DNA of 45,994 bases from positions 1 through 45,994 of the forward strand of contig NZ_CANLBS010000035.1 in NCBI RefSeq assembly GCF_947488945.1, given 5' to 3'. Under the pieces are notes generated by a model. That model did no database searches and had not been told where the DNA came from. It was given only the letters and a program-made list of their open reading frames with translations. The number at the start of each line of letters is the position of its first letter. The first letter of the stretch is position 1. Origin of the DNA: an uncultured Streptomyces sp. GTDB taxonomy: Bacteria > Actinomycetota > Actinomycetes > Streptomycetales > Streptomycetaceae. The position numbers and the translations under genes were made by a program. Below, piece after piece: positions 14,743 to 23,456 of this stretch.

Positions 14743-16515
14743 TCACTCGGCGCACACCGCCTTGTCGGCGGTCGCTTTCTTGATCTCCTTGGGGACGGTG
14801 GTGGGCGCCGCGATCGGCGTACCCGCCCCCTCGAAGTCGGCGCCGAGCGTCAGCTTCATCGCTTCCGTCTCCGCGGCGTCGGTGGTGCCTTGCTTGAGGG
14901 CCGATGCGGGCAGCCCCATCATCTCGGCGAGAGCGCGCGCCTGGTCCGCCTGGTTCGGCGCGTACTCCAGCGTCGTCTTGTCGATCTTGGCCGGTGCGTT
15001 GGCCTTGTTGGTGGACTTCAGGACGCCCTTGTCGATCTGGAGCCAGCTCACGGTCGCACCGGCCGCGCCGCTGACGTCCCCGCCGTTGAACACGTCCACC
15101 CGGACGTCGCCGGCGGCCGCCTTGGTTCCCTCCAGGGCGGATTTCTGCTTCTTCTTCGCCGCCTTCTTCTCGGCGGCGACCTCGGTGAGCGAGGTGTCCT
15201 CCCGCATCATCGCGAAGAGCTGCTTGGCCTGCGTCGGGTGCGGGACGACGGTGACCGGGGTCGGCTCGTCGGGGTTGTCGATGACCGGGAGGGTCACGAA
15301 GGTGATGTTCTTCGTGTCGACCTTCGCCAGTTCCTTCGCCAGGCTCGTCAGCTTCGCCACCGACCCGATGCCCGAGTCGACGGTGAGCGCGTTGGTCGCG
15401 GCGTCGGCGAGCTTGAACAGCTTGCTCGGGCTCGTCAGGGTGTCGTCCGACTTCATCTGGCGGATCATCGAGCCCAGGAACTGCTGCTGGACCTTGATCC
15501 GGTCGAGGTCGCTCTCGTTGCCGAAGCTGTGCCGGGTGCGCAGCAGTGCCAGCGCCTGTTCGCCCTCGACCTTGGACTCGCCCTGGGGCAGCTTCAGATG
15601 GGACTTCGGGTCGTCGACCGGCTTCGCCATGCAGACCGTGACACCGCCGACGGCGGTGGACAGCTCCTTGACGGCGTTGAAGTCCACCATCATGAAGTGG
15701 TCGACGGACAGCCCGGTGAGCTCCTTGACCGTGCGCATGGTGCAGCCGGGGTCGCGGCCCTCCTGGCCGAGGCTGTTGTTGAACCGGGTGCCGGCGGTGC
15801 CCGCGATGACCTCGGTGGTGCCGTCCTCCTGCTGCGTCTCGCAGTCGGGGATGTCCGTCATCAGGTCGCGCGGGATGCTGAGCGCCGTGGCGTTGGTGCG
15901 GTCGCCGGAGACGTGGAACAGGATGTTGGTGTCCGCGTGCCCGGCGCTGCCGGCGTCGCCGTACCCCTCGTTGCCCGCGCCGGTGCGCTTGTCGGTGCCG
16001 ATGATCAGGATGTTCATCGGGCCGCTGCTGGTGACGTTCTTGTTGCCCGCGTTGCCGATGTCGACGGTGCTGATGTTGCCGTTGAAGTGCTGGTACAGGG
16101 CGTACGCCCCGGCGGAGCCGGCGACCAGCACGACCGCCATCACGCCTCCGGTCCACAGCAGCGCCTTCTTGCGGCGGTCCTTCTGCTGCTTGCGCTTGCG
16201 CCGGCCGGCCGCGGGCGCGGGCTCCTGCCCGCGGCCGCCCTGGGGGGAGCGGCGGCGCTGTCCGGGGACCTCACGGCGTCCGGACGCCTGGGCGTCGCCG
16301 CGACGGCCGGACGCCTCCGCGCGGGCCTCGGCGCGTGACGGGGAACGGGTGGCGCTTCTGCTGCCGGAGCCGCTGGTGGAACGGGTTTCCCCGGAGGGGT
16401 TCCGTTCCTCTGCGGAGTGGTCCAGTCGCAGTTCGTAGTTGCCGGTGTGCGGGTTCAGTACCCATTGGTCTGCGGGGTCGATCTCGTCCGCCCGCCCACG
16501 GCTTTGTGCATCCAC
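14743..16515 (-). CDS. LCP family protein 4 with LytR_C domain
   Basis: A 590-residue protein from the GTG at 16513-16515. The N-terminal 115 residues are basic and low-complexity, and a membrane segment lies at about 119-140. LCP motifs: GTDKRTG (Arg177), ADTNILFHVSGD, SIPRDLMTDIPDC, RFNNSLGQEGRDPGCTMRTV, VDHFMMVDF and LLRTRHSFGNESDLDRIKVQQQF. LytR_C lies at about 480-570 with a Lys-rich linker before it. Cysteines 225, 258, 295 and 588 match those of LCP 3 in position. Upstream, 224 bases separate it from LCP 5 and include the AT-richer stretch 16660-16740, probably its promoter region. Confidence 0.9.
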   Translation of the reverse strand: MDAQSRGRADEIDPADQWVLNPHTGNYELRLDHSAEERNPSGETRSTSGSGSRSATRSPSRAEARAEASGRRGDAQASGRREVPGQRRRSPQGGRGQEPAPAAGRRKRKQQKDRRKKALLWTGGVMAVVLVAGSAGAYALYQHFNGNISTVDIGNAGNKNVTSSGPMNILIIGTDKRTGAGNEGYGDAGSAGHADTNILFHVSGDRTNATALSIPRDLMTDIPDCETQQEDGTTEVIAGTAGTRFNNSLGQEGRDPGCTMRTVKELTGLSVDHFMMVDFNAVKELSTAVGGVTVCMAKPVDDPKSHLKLPQGESKVEGEQALALLRTRHSFGNESDLDRIKVQQQFLGSMIRQMKSDDTLTSPSKLFKLADAATNALTVDSGIGSVAKLTSLAKELAKVDTKNITFVTLPVIDNPDEPTPVTVVPHPTQAKQLFAMMREDTSLTEVAAEKKAAKKKQKSALEGTKAAAGDVRVDVFNGGDVSGAAGATVSWLQIDKGVLKSTNKANAPAKIDKTTLEYAPNQADQARALAEMMGLPASALKQGTTDAAETEAMKLTLGADFEGAGTPIAAPTTVPKEIKKATADKAVCAE

Positions 16516-16739
16516 GGTCGCCTGAGTCCTCCGTCGGTGCCACGCGAAGCGTCTCCCCCCGGAAGGACGCTCATTCCTACGCTCCAGCAGCGCTTGACCT
16601 GACGGTCGGAAGTGCCGGATCGCGTCACACTATCGGCCCGGTTCGCGGGCGGGCGACGAGCGTGACACATTCCACGCACCTTACAACCGGGCATTCTGCC
16701 CATTCTTCGTCGATTGCCCGTGGTGACTTGGGAATTGCT

Positions 16740-18083
16740 TTACCGCTTACACAGGTCCTCGGCCGCGTTCGTGCCCGAATAGGTGGGTGCCGGGCTCGCC
16801 GACGAGGCGGCCGACGGGCTCGCCGCGGTGCTCGGTGACGCCGCAGGCGTCGGGGTCGCGGTGTCGCCCCCGTCCGCCGGGACCACCTCCACCGGTACGT
16901 CTTGGCGCAGTTGGGCGAAGAGCCGGGTGGCGTCGGGTTCTACCAGTTCATCCCGGTTCGCGTTGAGGCTGTACGGCTTCCTGGGCACGGTCAGGAACTG
17001 CACCTTGTCGGTCGGGACGTTCCGCATCCCGCGCACCAGGTCGTACAGATCCCGTAGGGAGTCGAGTCCGGGATCGGTGGTCAGCGACTTCGTGGCGGCG
17101 TCCAGTACGGGGTACAGCTTGGTCGGATTCAGCAGGACACCGTTGCTCTGCACCTTGTTCACCAGAGCACCGAGAAACTTTTGCTGACGGTCCATCCGGT
17201 CGGTGTCGCTGCCGTCGCCCAGCGACTTGCGGGCGCGTACGTAGCCGAGCGCCTGCTCGCCGTCGAGGCGGTGCCGTCCGGCGGGCAGCCGCAGGTGTGC
17301 CGCCTTGTCGTCGATGGGCTCCCGCAGGCAGACGTCCACCCCGTCCACCGCGTCGACCATGTCCTTGAAGCCGCTGAAGTCGACGATCATGTGGTGGTCG
17401 ACGCGGATGCCGGTCATCTTCTCCAGCGTGCGGATGGTGCAGGCCGCTCCGCCGTACTGGAAGGCCCAGTTGAACTGGGCGAACTGCTCCCGGGAGGTGC
17501 CGCCGTCCGCGGTGTGGCAGGCGGGGACGTCCGCCATCAGGTCGCGCGGCACCGAGACCGCCGTGGCGCTCTTCCGGTCCGCGGGCAGGTGCAGCAGGAT
17601 CGTCGTGTCCGACCGCTGCCGCCCGTGGTCGTCACGTCCGTATTCCGCGTTGTCGCCCGCCCGGCTGTCCGACCCGATGAGCAGGATGTTCTGCGCTCCC
17701 GACGCGATGGCGGTGGGCCGCTCCTTCTCGTAGGCGCGCAGCTCCGCCGCCGCGTCGTCGTCGGTGCGGATGTTGCCGTCCAGCCTGCGGTACAGCCACC
17801 AGCCGACCCCCGCCGCGACGAGGACGACGAACGCGGCCGCCAGTGCCGTCCAGCGGACCCAGTGGCGCTCGCGGCGGGGGAACGCGTCCTTGGGACGGTC
17901 GGCCCAGGCCGCCGTCCCGGCCCCCGCCCCCGCTCCCGGCGCCGGGCCGTCCGCCCCGCCGGACGCGGCCGGAGAGCCGCCGGCCGCCCCGGAGGACGAC
18001 CGCGGCCCGTCCCGCTCCTCGTCGTCGTCCGGGCGGTGCGGCCCGTCCGGCCTGCCGGCGCTGTCGGTCACGTCTGCGTCCAT
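16740..18083 (-). CDS. LCP family protein 5, without LytR_C
   Basis: A 447-residue protein from the ATG at 18081-18083, ending in TAA. Acidic then basic cytoplasmic region, membrane segment about 78-98, then the LCP domain: GSDSRAGD (Arg141), RSDTTILLHLPAD, SVPRDLMADVPAC, FNWAFQYGGAACTIRTLEKMTG, VDHHMIVDF and YVRARKSLGDGSDTDRMDRQQKF. Instead of LytR_C it has a Pro/Ser/Thr/Ala-rich tail ending in AEDLCKR. Cysteines 189, 215, 252 and 445 correspond to those of LCP 3 and 4. Role as for the other paralogues; the tail may span part of the wall. Confidence 0.9.
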   Translation of the reverse strand: MDADVTDSAGRPDGPHRPDDDEERDGPRSSSGAAGGSPAASGGADGPAPGAGAGAGTAAWADRPKDAFPRRERHWVRWTALAAAFVVLVAAGVGWWLYRRLDGNIRTDDDAAAELRAYEKERPTAIASGAQNILLIGSDSRAGDNAEYGRDDHGRQRSDTTILLHLPADRKSATAVSVPRDLMADVPACHTADGGTSREQFAQFNWAFQYGGAACTIRTLEKMTGIRVDHHMIVDFSGFKDMVDAVDGVDVCLREPIDDKAAHLRLPAGRHRLDGEQALGYVRARKSLGDGSDTDRMDRQQKFLGALVNKVQSNGVLLNPTKLYPVLDAATKSLTTDPGLDSLRDLYDLVRGMRNVPTDKVQFLTVPRKPYSLNANRDELVEPDATRLFAQLRQDVPVEVVPADGGDTATPTPAASPSTAASPSAASSASPAPTYSGTNAAEDLCKR

Positions 18084-18249
18084 CCTTCACCGTGTGCGGC
18101 GCGGGCGGCCGCCGGTCGCGGGAGGGAACGTGAGGTCTCGCGCCGGGGCGTTCGTCCGGGGGCTGTACGCCGATCATGTACCTGAGTCGGCGCTCAACCC
18201 CGGGGGACTCGGCCCGCGGGGGCCGGACGGGTGACCTTCCGGGCGCTTG

Positions 18250-19002
18250 TCATACCGCGGTGACGGTGACCCGCTCGCTCTCGGTCCGCCGCGCGAGCGC
18301 GTCCGCGCCGAGCTGGTCCAGGTGGCGGCAGAGCACCACCGACCCGCCGGCCGCCAGTGGCGCGTACAGCCCGGCGCTCAGCCCTTCCCACGCGTCGTAC
18401 GTGCGTCCCGTCAGCAGCCGGGAGCCGGCCTCGACGCCCAGGGTGGCGGCGTCCCGGTGCGCGCGGGCGACGAGCTCCGCCCCCGTCAACTCCTCGCCGC
18501 CGACCGACAGGGCCGGCGCGTCGGCGTCCACCGGCGCGTACGGGGTGAACCGGTCGCCCTGGCTCGGCACCTCCACCGCGTAGTCCACGAACCCCTCGGG
18601 CGGCTGCGGGAAGCGGCCGCCCAGCGGCCGCAGCGCCAGCGCGACCCGCTCGCCGCGGCAGGCCCGTGCCCGCTCCAGCGTGTCCGGACCGCTGACCACC
18701 ACGTCGGCGGCGGCCGGATCGCCCTGCACGTCGGCGACCGCCCCCACCGCCGAACAGGCCATCAGCCACACGGCGCTCTGCCAGTGGGCGGGGAGCAGCA
18801 GGCAGACGCGGTCGCCCGGCTCCACCGCGAGATCGCCCTGGAGGAGGTTGGCGGTCTTGGCCACCCAATTGGCGAAGGTGACCACCGAAAGTTCGACGCG
18901 TTCACCGGTGGCGTCGTCGTAGAAGGTGACCAGGGGGCGGGCCGGATCCGTGGTCAGGGCGGATCGCAGCAGGTCGGCGGGGGTGCGGTCGCTGGCGTTC
19001 AT
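18250..19002 (-). CDS. TIGR03089 family protein
   Basis: A 250-residue protein from the ATG at 19000-19002. It resembles the N-terminal part of AMP-forming acyl-CoA synthetases (LVTFYDDATGERVELSVVTFANWVAKTANLL, then GDRVCLLLPAHWQSAVWLMACSAVGAV). It lacks the phosphate-binding loop and the C-terminal adenylation lobe, so catalysis is doubtful. This matches the actinobacterial TIGR03089 family, whose function is unknown and which I recall near LCP genes also in mycobacteria. It is divergent from the amidase gene. Confidence 0.8.
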   Translation of the reverse strand: MNASDRTPADLLRSALTTDPARPLVTFYDDATGERVELSVVTFANWVAKTANLLQGDLAVEPGDRVCLLLPAHWQSAVWLMACSAVGAVADVQGDPAAADVVVSGPDTLERARACRGERVALALRPLGGRFPQPPEGFVDYAVEVPSQGDRFTPYAPVDADAPALSVGGEELTGAELVARAHRDAATLGVEAGSRLLTGRTYDAWEGLSAGLYAPLAAGGSVVLCRHLDQLGADALARRTESERVTVTAV

Positions 19003-19139
19003 CCGCGCAAGGTTACGCCGCCCGGTGGACCCCGCGGCGGGCCGCGGCGGCTCACGGCGCGGCTCCGGCCGACGTCGGGTCAGAAACCGGCGCATCTTCC
19101 GTTAGCCACATAAGTGCATATATGTCAAGGATCGTGTGT

Positions 19140-20534
19140 ATGCGTACACTTCGTGTCACCTCGATCGGCCTCACCTGCGCCGCCGCCCTCACCCTGCCGC
19201 TCGCCACGCCGGCCCCCGCCGCACCGGCGGGCCCGGCGTCCGCCGCACCGACCGCCGACCCTCCCGGATCCACCCAGTCGCTGCCGCTCGCCCCGCTCGG
19301 GCAGCAGTCGCGCGACCGGGTCACCGGCTCACCGGTCGCACCCGGCCTCCAGGGGCTCGGCCGCCGGGAGGTGCGGCCGTTCTCCCTCGTCGGGGTCGTG
19401 TGGGAGGACGTCGGGACCGAACTCCACGGCGCCGTCCAGGTCCGCACCCGGTCCGCGGACACCTCCCGGTGGTCCGACTGGCAGGACCTGGAGACGCACA
19501 ACTCCGAACACGCGGCCGACGCCGGAAGCGCCGAAGGGCTGGCCCCCGGCGTCCGGGGAGCCACCGCCCCCCTCTGGGTCGGCGCCTCCGACGGCGTCGA
19601 GGTCCGGGTGATCCCCGAAGGGGACGCGGCGGACACCCCTACGGGTACCGCGGGCCTGCCGGACGGGATGCGCCTGGAACTGGTCGACCCGGGCCCCGCC
19701 CCGGACACCGACGCCCCCGACGACGGTCCTCGGGACGAGCGGGCCCCCGACGCCCCCGACACCCGCGTGGCCGCCCCCGGCCGGACCGCGCCCGGGACCG
19801 CCGACGCGTCCGCCGCCACGGTGCTCCCCGCGCTGACGAGGGAGGAGACCGAGGCGGAGGCGGCCCAGGAGACGCGGACCGGGCAGGAGGGCAGCACCGA
19901 GGCCGCCGGAGCCCTGGCCGCCAAGCCGTACATCGGCCCCCGCCCGCGCATCGTGACCCGTAAGGGCTGGGGCGCGGACGAGAAGCTCCGGGAGAAGAAC
20001 TTCGCCTACACCTCGACCGTGAAGGCGGCCTTCGTCCACCACAGCGCCACCGGCAACAACTACACCTGCGCGCAGGCGCCGTCGGTGCTCCGCGGCATCT
20101 ACCGCTACCACGTCAAGAGCAACGGCTGGCGGGACATCGGCTACAACTTCGCCGTCGACAAGTGCGGGAACATCTACGAGGGCCGGGCCGGAGGCGTCAC
20201 CAAGGCCGTCCTCGGCGCCCACACCCTCGGCTTCAACTCCAACAGCACGGGCATCGCCGTGCTCGGCTCCTACGGCTCCACCAACCCGCCCGCCGCCGCC
20301 GTGAACGGGGTGGCCAAACTGACCGCCTGGAAGCTCGGCCTGTTCGGCGCCAACCCCAAGGGCAAGGTGACCCTCGTCTCCGGCGGCAGCAACAAGTACA
20401 AGAAGGGGAAGAAGGTCAAGCTCAACGTCATCTCAGGACATCGCGACGGATACGCAACCGAATGCCCCGGAGCGCGTCTCTACAAGAAGCTCGGCACCGC
20501 ACGGACCAGTTCGGCCCGCCTCCAGGGGCGCTGA
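19140..20534 (+). CDS. Secreted N-acetylmuramoyl-L-alanine amidase (PGRP type)
   Basis: A 464-residue exported enzyme that would cleave the amide bond between muramic acid and the stem peptide. The signal peptide covers about 1-28. A beta-rich N-terminal region and an acidic Pro/Ala-rich linker (about 170-255) precede the amidase_2/PGRP domain. Likely zinc ligands are His300 (AFVHHSA), His434 and Cys442 (SGHRDGYATECPG); YNFAVDKCGNIYEGRAGG and GAHTLGFNSNSTGIAVLG are typical. The ATG at 19140 is preferred, with AAGGA about ten bases upstream; an in-frame ATG at 19122 is possible. In context it probably remodels wall during growth or sporulation. Confidence 0.9.
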   Translation: MRTLRVTSIGLTCAAALTLPLATPAPAAPAGPASAAPTADPPGSTQSLPLAPLGQQSRDRVTGSPVAPGLQGLGRREVRPFSLVGVVWEDVGTELHGAVQVRTRSADTSRWSDWQDLETHNSEHAADAGSAEGLAPGVRGATAPLWVGASDGVEVRVIPEGDAADTPTGTAGLPDGMRLELVDPGPAPDTDAPDDGPRDERAPDAPDTRVAAPGRTAPGTADASAATVLPALTREETEAEAAQETRTGQEGSTEAAGALAAKPYIGPRPRIVTRKGWGADEKLREKNFAYTSTVKAAFVHHSATGNNYTCAQAPSVLRGIYRYHVKSNGWRDIGYNFAVDKCGNIYEGRAGGVTKAVLGAHTLGFNSNSTGIAVLGSYGSTNPPAAAVNGVAKLTAWKLGLFGANPKGKVTLVSGGSNKYKKGKKVKLNVISGHRDGYATECPGARLYKKLGTARTSSARLQGR

Positions 20535-20614
20535 ACCGGGACGGGGCCGCCGGTCTGCATACACTGGCCAGCCGAAACGAGCCCGGCCCCCGGCAGGAAG
20601 CGGAGACAGTCGCT

Positions 20615-21706
20615 GTGACAGAGGCAAGAGAAGCGATCCTCCTGGTCGGTGGCAAAGGCACCAGGCTGCGCCCGCTCACCGTGCGCACCCCGAAGCCGAT
20701 GGTCCCGGCGGCGGGCGTTCCCTTTCTGACGCACCAGTTGGCCAGGGCGCGCGCCGCCGGCGTCGAGCACATCGTGCTCGCCACCTCCTACCTCGCCGAG
20801 GTCTTCGAGCCGTACTTCGGCGACGGTTCCCAGCTCGGCCTGCACATCGAGTACGTCACCGAGCACGAGCCCCTCGGCACCGGCGGCGCGATACGCAACG
20901 TCGCGTCCCGGCTCACCTCGGCCCCCGACGAGCCCGTGCTCATCTTCAACGGGGACATCCTCACCGGACTCGACATCCGCGCCCTGGCCACCAGCCACGC
21001 GGACAGCGGCGCGGACGTCTCCCTGCACCTGACCCGCGTCGAGGACCCGCGCGCCTTCGGCCTGGTGCCGACCGACGCGACCGGCCGGGTCACCGCCTTC
21101 CTGGAGAAGCCGCAGACGCCCGAGGAGATCGTCACCGACCAGGTCAACGCGGGGGCGTACATCTTCCGCCGCTCGGTCATCGACACCATCCCGGCCGGCC
21201 GGCCGGTCTCCGTCGAGCGCGAGACCTTCCCCGGCCTGCTCGCCGCCGGCGCACACCTCCAGGGCATGGTCGACTCCACCTACTGGCTGGACCTCGGCAC
21301 CCCGCAGGCGTTCGTCCGGGGCTCCGCCGACCTGGTACTCGGCCGCGCGCCGTCCCCCGCGGTCCCCGGCCGCTGCGGCGAACGCCTGGTGCTGCCCGGC
21401 GCGTCCGTCGCCGCCGACGCCAAGCTCAGCGGCGGCACGGTCGTCGGCGAGGGCGCCCGGATCGGCGAGGGCGCCCGGATCACCGGGTCGGCGGTGCTGG
21501 CGGACGCGGTGATCGGGGCCGGCGCCCAGATCACCGGCTCCCTGGTCGGCCGCGGCGCCCGGGTCGGCAGCCGCACCGTGCTGCACAACGCGGTCGTCGG
21601 CGACGGGGCGCGGGTGGGCGCCGACAACGAACTCCGCGACGGCGTCCGCGTCTGGTGCGACGCGGTCCTCCCGGACGCCGCCCTCCGGTTCTCCTCGGAC
21701 GAGTAA
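20615..21706 (+). CDS. manC: Sugar-nucleotide synthase, probable mannose-1-phosphate guanylyltransferase
   Basis: A 363-residue protein from the GTG at 20615, nine bases after GGAG. The N-terminal nucleotidyltransferase domain has the signature LVGGKGTRLRPLT...PKPMVPAAG, GDILTGLDI (metal-binding Asp), LEKPQTP and NAGAYIFRRS. The C-terminus is a left-handed beta-helix of hexapeptide repeats (GEGARIGEGARITGSAVLAD and onward). It would make GDP-mannose from mannose-1-phosphate and GTP; sequence alone does not exclude UDP- or dTDP-glucose activity. manA and manB elsewhere in the window supply the preceding steps. The gene symbol is my assignment by homology and context. Confidence 0.8.
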   Translation: MTEAREAILLVGGKGTRLRPLTVRTPKPMVPAAGVPFLTHQLARARAAGVEHIVLATSYLAEVFEPYFGDGSQLGLHIEYVTEHEPLGTGGAIRNVASRLTSAPDEPVLIFNGDILTGLDIRALATSHADSGADVSLHLTRVEDPRAFGLVPTDATGRVTAFLEKPQTPEEIVTDQVNAGAYIFRRSVIDTIPAGRPVSVERETFPGLLAAGAHLQGMVDSTYWLDLGTPQAFVRGSADLVLGRAPSPAVPGRCGERLVLPGASVAADAKLSGGTVVGEGARIGEGARITGSAVLADAVIGAGAQITGSLVGRGARVGSRTVLHNAVVGDGARVGADNELRDGVRVWCDAVLPDAALRFSSDE

Positions 21707-21806
21707 GGGCTGGACAGCCCTCAGCGCCGTGCCGCCGCGGGCGGGGCGGAGTGAGGGCGGGACGGGCGCGCAGGTGTCCTCCCGCCCCGCAGATCGTTAG
21801 CCGACC

Positions 21807-22211
21807 ATGAAGAAGATCAGCGCCGCCCTGACCGCCCTGCTCCTCGGTGCCGGTCCCGGCGTGGCGGCCCACGCGGCCGAAGCGCCGGCCGCCGCGCCGC
21901 GGCACGCCGTCACGACCCTCGTCCTGGCCGTCCACCCCGACGGGGAACCGGCCCGCCACGCGACCCTGCGGTGCGACCCGGCCCCGGCCGGCTCGCACCC
22001 GGACGCCCCGGCCGCCTGCGAGCGGCTGACCGCGGCGGACGGCCGGCCGGACGCCCTGCGCGCCGATCCGCGCACCGTCTGCACCTTCGAGTTCCGCCCG
22101 GTCAGGCTCGTCGCCACCGGCACCTGGGCGGGCCGGACCGTGCGGTACGACCGCGAGTTCGCCAACCCCTGCCAGGCCGCCGCGGCGACCGGGCCGCTCT
22201 TCGCGTTCTGA
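21807..22211 (+). CDS. Subtilisin-inhibitor-like (SSI family) protease inhibitor
   Basis: A 134-residue exported inhibitor. The signal peptide ends near AHAA (about residue 24). Four cysteines (56, 71, 92, 122) fit the two disulfides of the SSI family, with LRCDPAPAGSHPDAPAAC, VCTFEFRPV, GTWAGRTVRYDREF and the C-terminal LFAF. By alignment to SSI (C-P-M-V-Y-D-P-V), the P1 residue is Phe94 and P1' is Glu95, suggesting preference for chymotrypsin- or subtilisin-like proteases. SSI proteins control extracellular proteases during differentiation. No strong ribosome binding site is seen before the ATG. A hairpin terminator follows. Confidence 0.85.
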   Translation: MKKISAALTALLLGAGPGVAAHAAEAPAAAPRHAVTTLVLAVHPDGEPARHATLRCDPAPAGSHPDAPAACERLTAADGRPDALRADPRTVCTFEFRPVRLVATGTWAGRTVRYDREFANPCQAAAATGPLFAF

Positions 22212-22218
22212 CCCCTAC

Positions 22219-22256
22219 GGGCGTTCCCCCACGGGACGTCCCGCAGGGGAACGCCC
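22219..22256 (+). terminator. Hairpin after the protease inhibitor gene
   Basis: 11-bp arms at 22219-22229 and 22246-22256 (GGGCGTTCCCC / GGGGAACGCCC). The loop region contains a smaller self-complementary CGGGACGTCCCG. It begins eight bases after the stop codon. Confidence 0.75.
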
Positions 22257-22348
22257 GGGTGCGGCTCCGGACCGGCGACCGGGGCCGTACGCTCGAAGGG
22301 AACCACCCGCAGGTCCGCCGAGGGCCACCGCTCGTGTCGAGGAACCCC

Positions 22349-23347
22349 GTGGCCGGACGCTTCGCCCCCCGTTACCCCCGCCCCGCGCTGCCGCGCCAGG
22401 CGGCGGGCGCCGTGGCCGCCGACGGCGCCGACGCGGCCCCGGTCGTCCGCGAGTGGACCCCGCCGTACCCCCTCGACCTGCGGCTGGTGCTCGGGCCGCT
22501 GCGCCGGGGCCCGGCCGACCCCACCTTCCGGGCGACCCCGGACGGGGCGTTCTGGCGGGCCACCCGCACCCCGGCCGGCCCCGGCACCCTGTGCGTGCGC
22601 GGACACGGCGGAGCGGTCCACGCCACCGCCTGGGGGCCGGGCGCGCGGTGGCTCCTCGACCAGCTCCCTGAACTCCTCGGCGCCGCCGACGAACCGGACG
22701 CCTTCGAACCGCGCCACCGGCTGCTCGCCCTGGTCCGCCACCGCAGGCCCGGCCTGCGGCTGCTGCGCACCGGACTGGTCCTGGAGTCGCTGATCCCGTC
22801 GATCCTGGAGCAGAAGGTCACCACCGACGAGGCGTACCGCGCCTGGCGCCTGCTGGTCCGCCGCCACGGCACCCCGGCCCCCGGCCCCACCGCCCGGCTG
22901 GGCCTGCACGTCATGCCGGACGCGCGCACCTGGGCCCTCGTCCCCTCCTGGGAGTGGCACCGGGCGGGCGTCGACGCCAAGCGCTCGGACACCGTCATGC
23001 GGGCCGTGCGGGTGGCCCGCCGCCTGGAGGAGGCCGCCTCGATGGCGCTGCCCGAGGCCCGCGCCCGCCTGGAGCTGGTCCCCGGCATCGGCCCCTGGAC
23101 CTCGGCCGAGACCCTTCAGCGCTCCAACGGAGCCCCCGACGCCGTCACCACCGGCGACTACCATCTGCCCGGCATCGTCGGCCACGCCCTCGCCGGCGAC
23201 CGGCACGCCGACGACGACGCGATGCTCGCACTCCTCGCCCCGTACGCCGGCCAGCGCCACCGCGCCACCCGCCTGATCCTGCTCTCCGGCCACATCCCGC
23301 CCCGCCGCGCGCCGCGCATGACGCCGGGCGACATCGCGTCCCTCTGA
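22349..23347 (+). CDS. AlkA-like DNA-3-methyladenine glycosylase
   Basis: A 332-residue HhH-GPD superfamily protein for base-excision repair of alkylated bases. The start is GTG at 22349 with GAGGA five bases upstream; GTG at 22334 would add five residues. The central helices (SLIPSILEQKVTTDEAYRAW) precede the helix-hairpin-helix LELVPGIGPWTSAETL, and the catalytic aspartate is in TGDYHLPG. The N-terminal half resembles the TATA-like domain of AlkA and has no Ada domain. It converges on fbiB with a 110-base gap. Confidence 0.8.
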   Translation: MAGRFAPRYPRPALPRQAAGAVAADGADAAPVVREWTPPYPLDLRLVLGPLRRGPADPTFRATPDGAFWRATRTPAGPGTLCVRGHGGAVHATAWGPGARWLLDQLPELLGAADEPDAFEPRHRLLALVRHRRPGLRLLRTGLVLESLIPSILEQKVTTDEAYRAWRLLVRRHGTPAPGPTARLGLHVMPDARTWALVPSWEWHRAGVDAKRSDTVMRAVRVARRLEEAASMALPEARARLELVPGIGPWTSAETLQRSNGAPDAVTTGDYHLPGIVGHALAGDRHADDDAMLALLAPYAGQRHRATRLILLSGHIPPRRAPRMTPGDIASL

Positions 23348-23456
23348 GACGGCGTCCACGGGGCCGGCACACGGGGGAAAGGCGGTGCGGACGGCGTCCG
23401 TGGCGGTGCACTGCACACGCCCCGGGCGGCCAGTCGGTACCACCCGGCGGACCGTC

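Noticed and set aside
18250..19002. Truncated acyl-CoA synthetase pseudogene
   Set aside because: Length and sequence match the intact TIGR03089 family, which is naturally short and lacks the adenylation loop.
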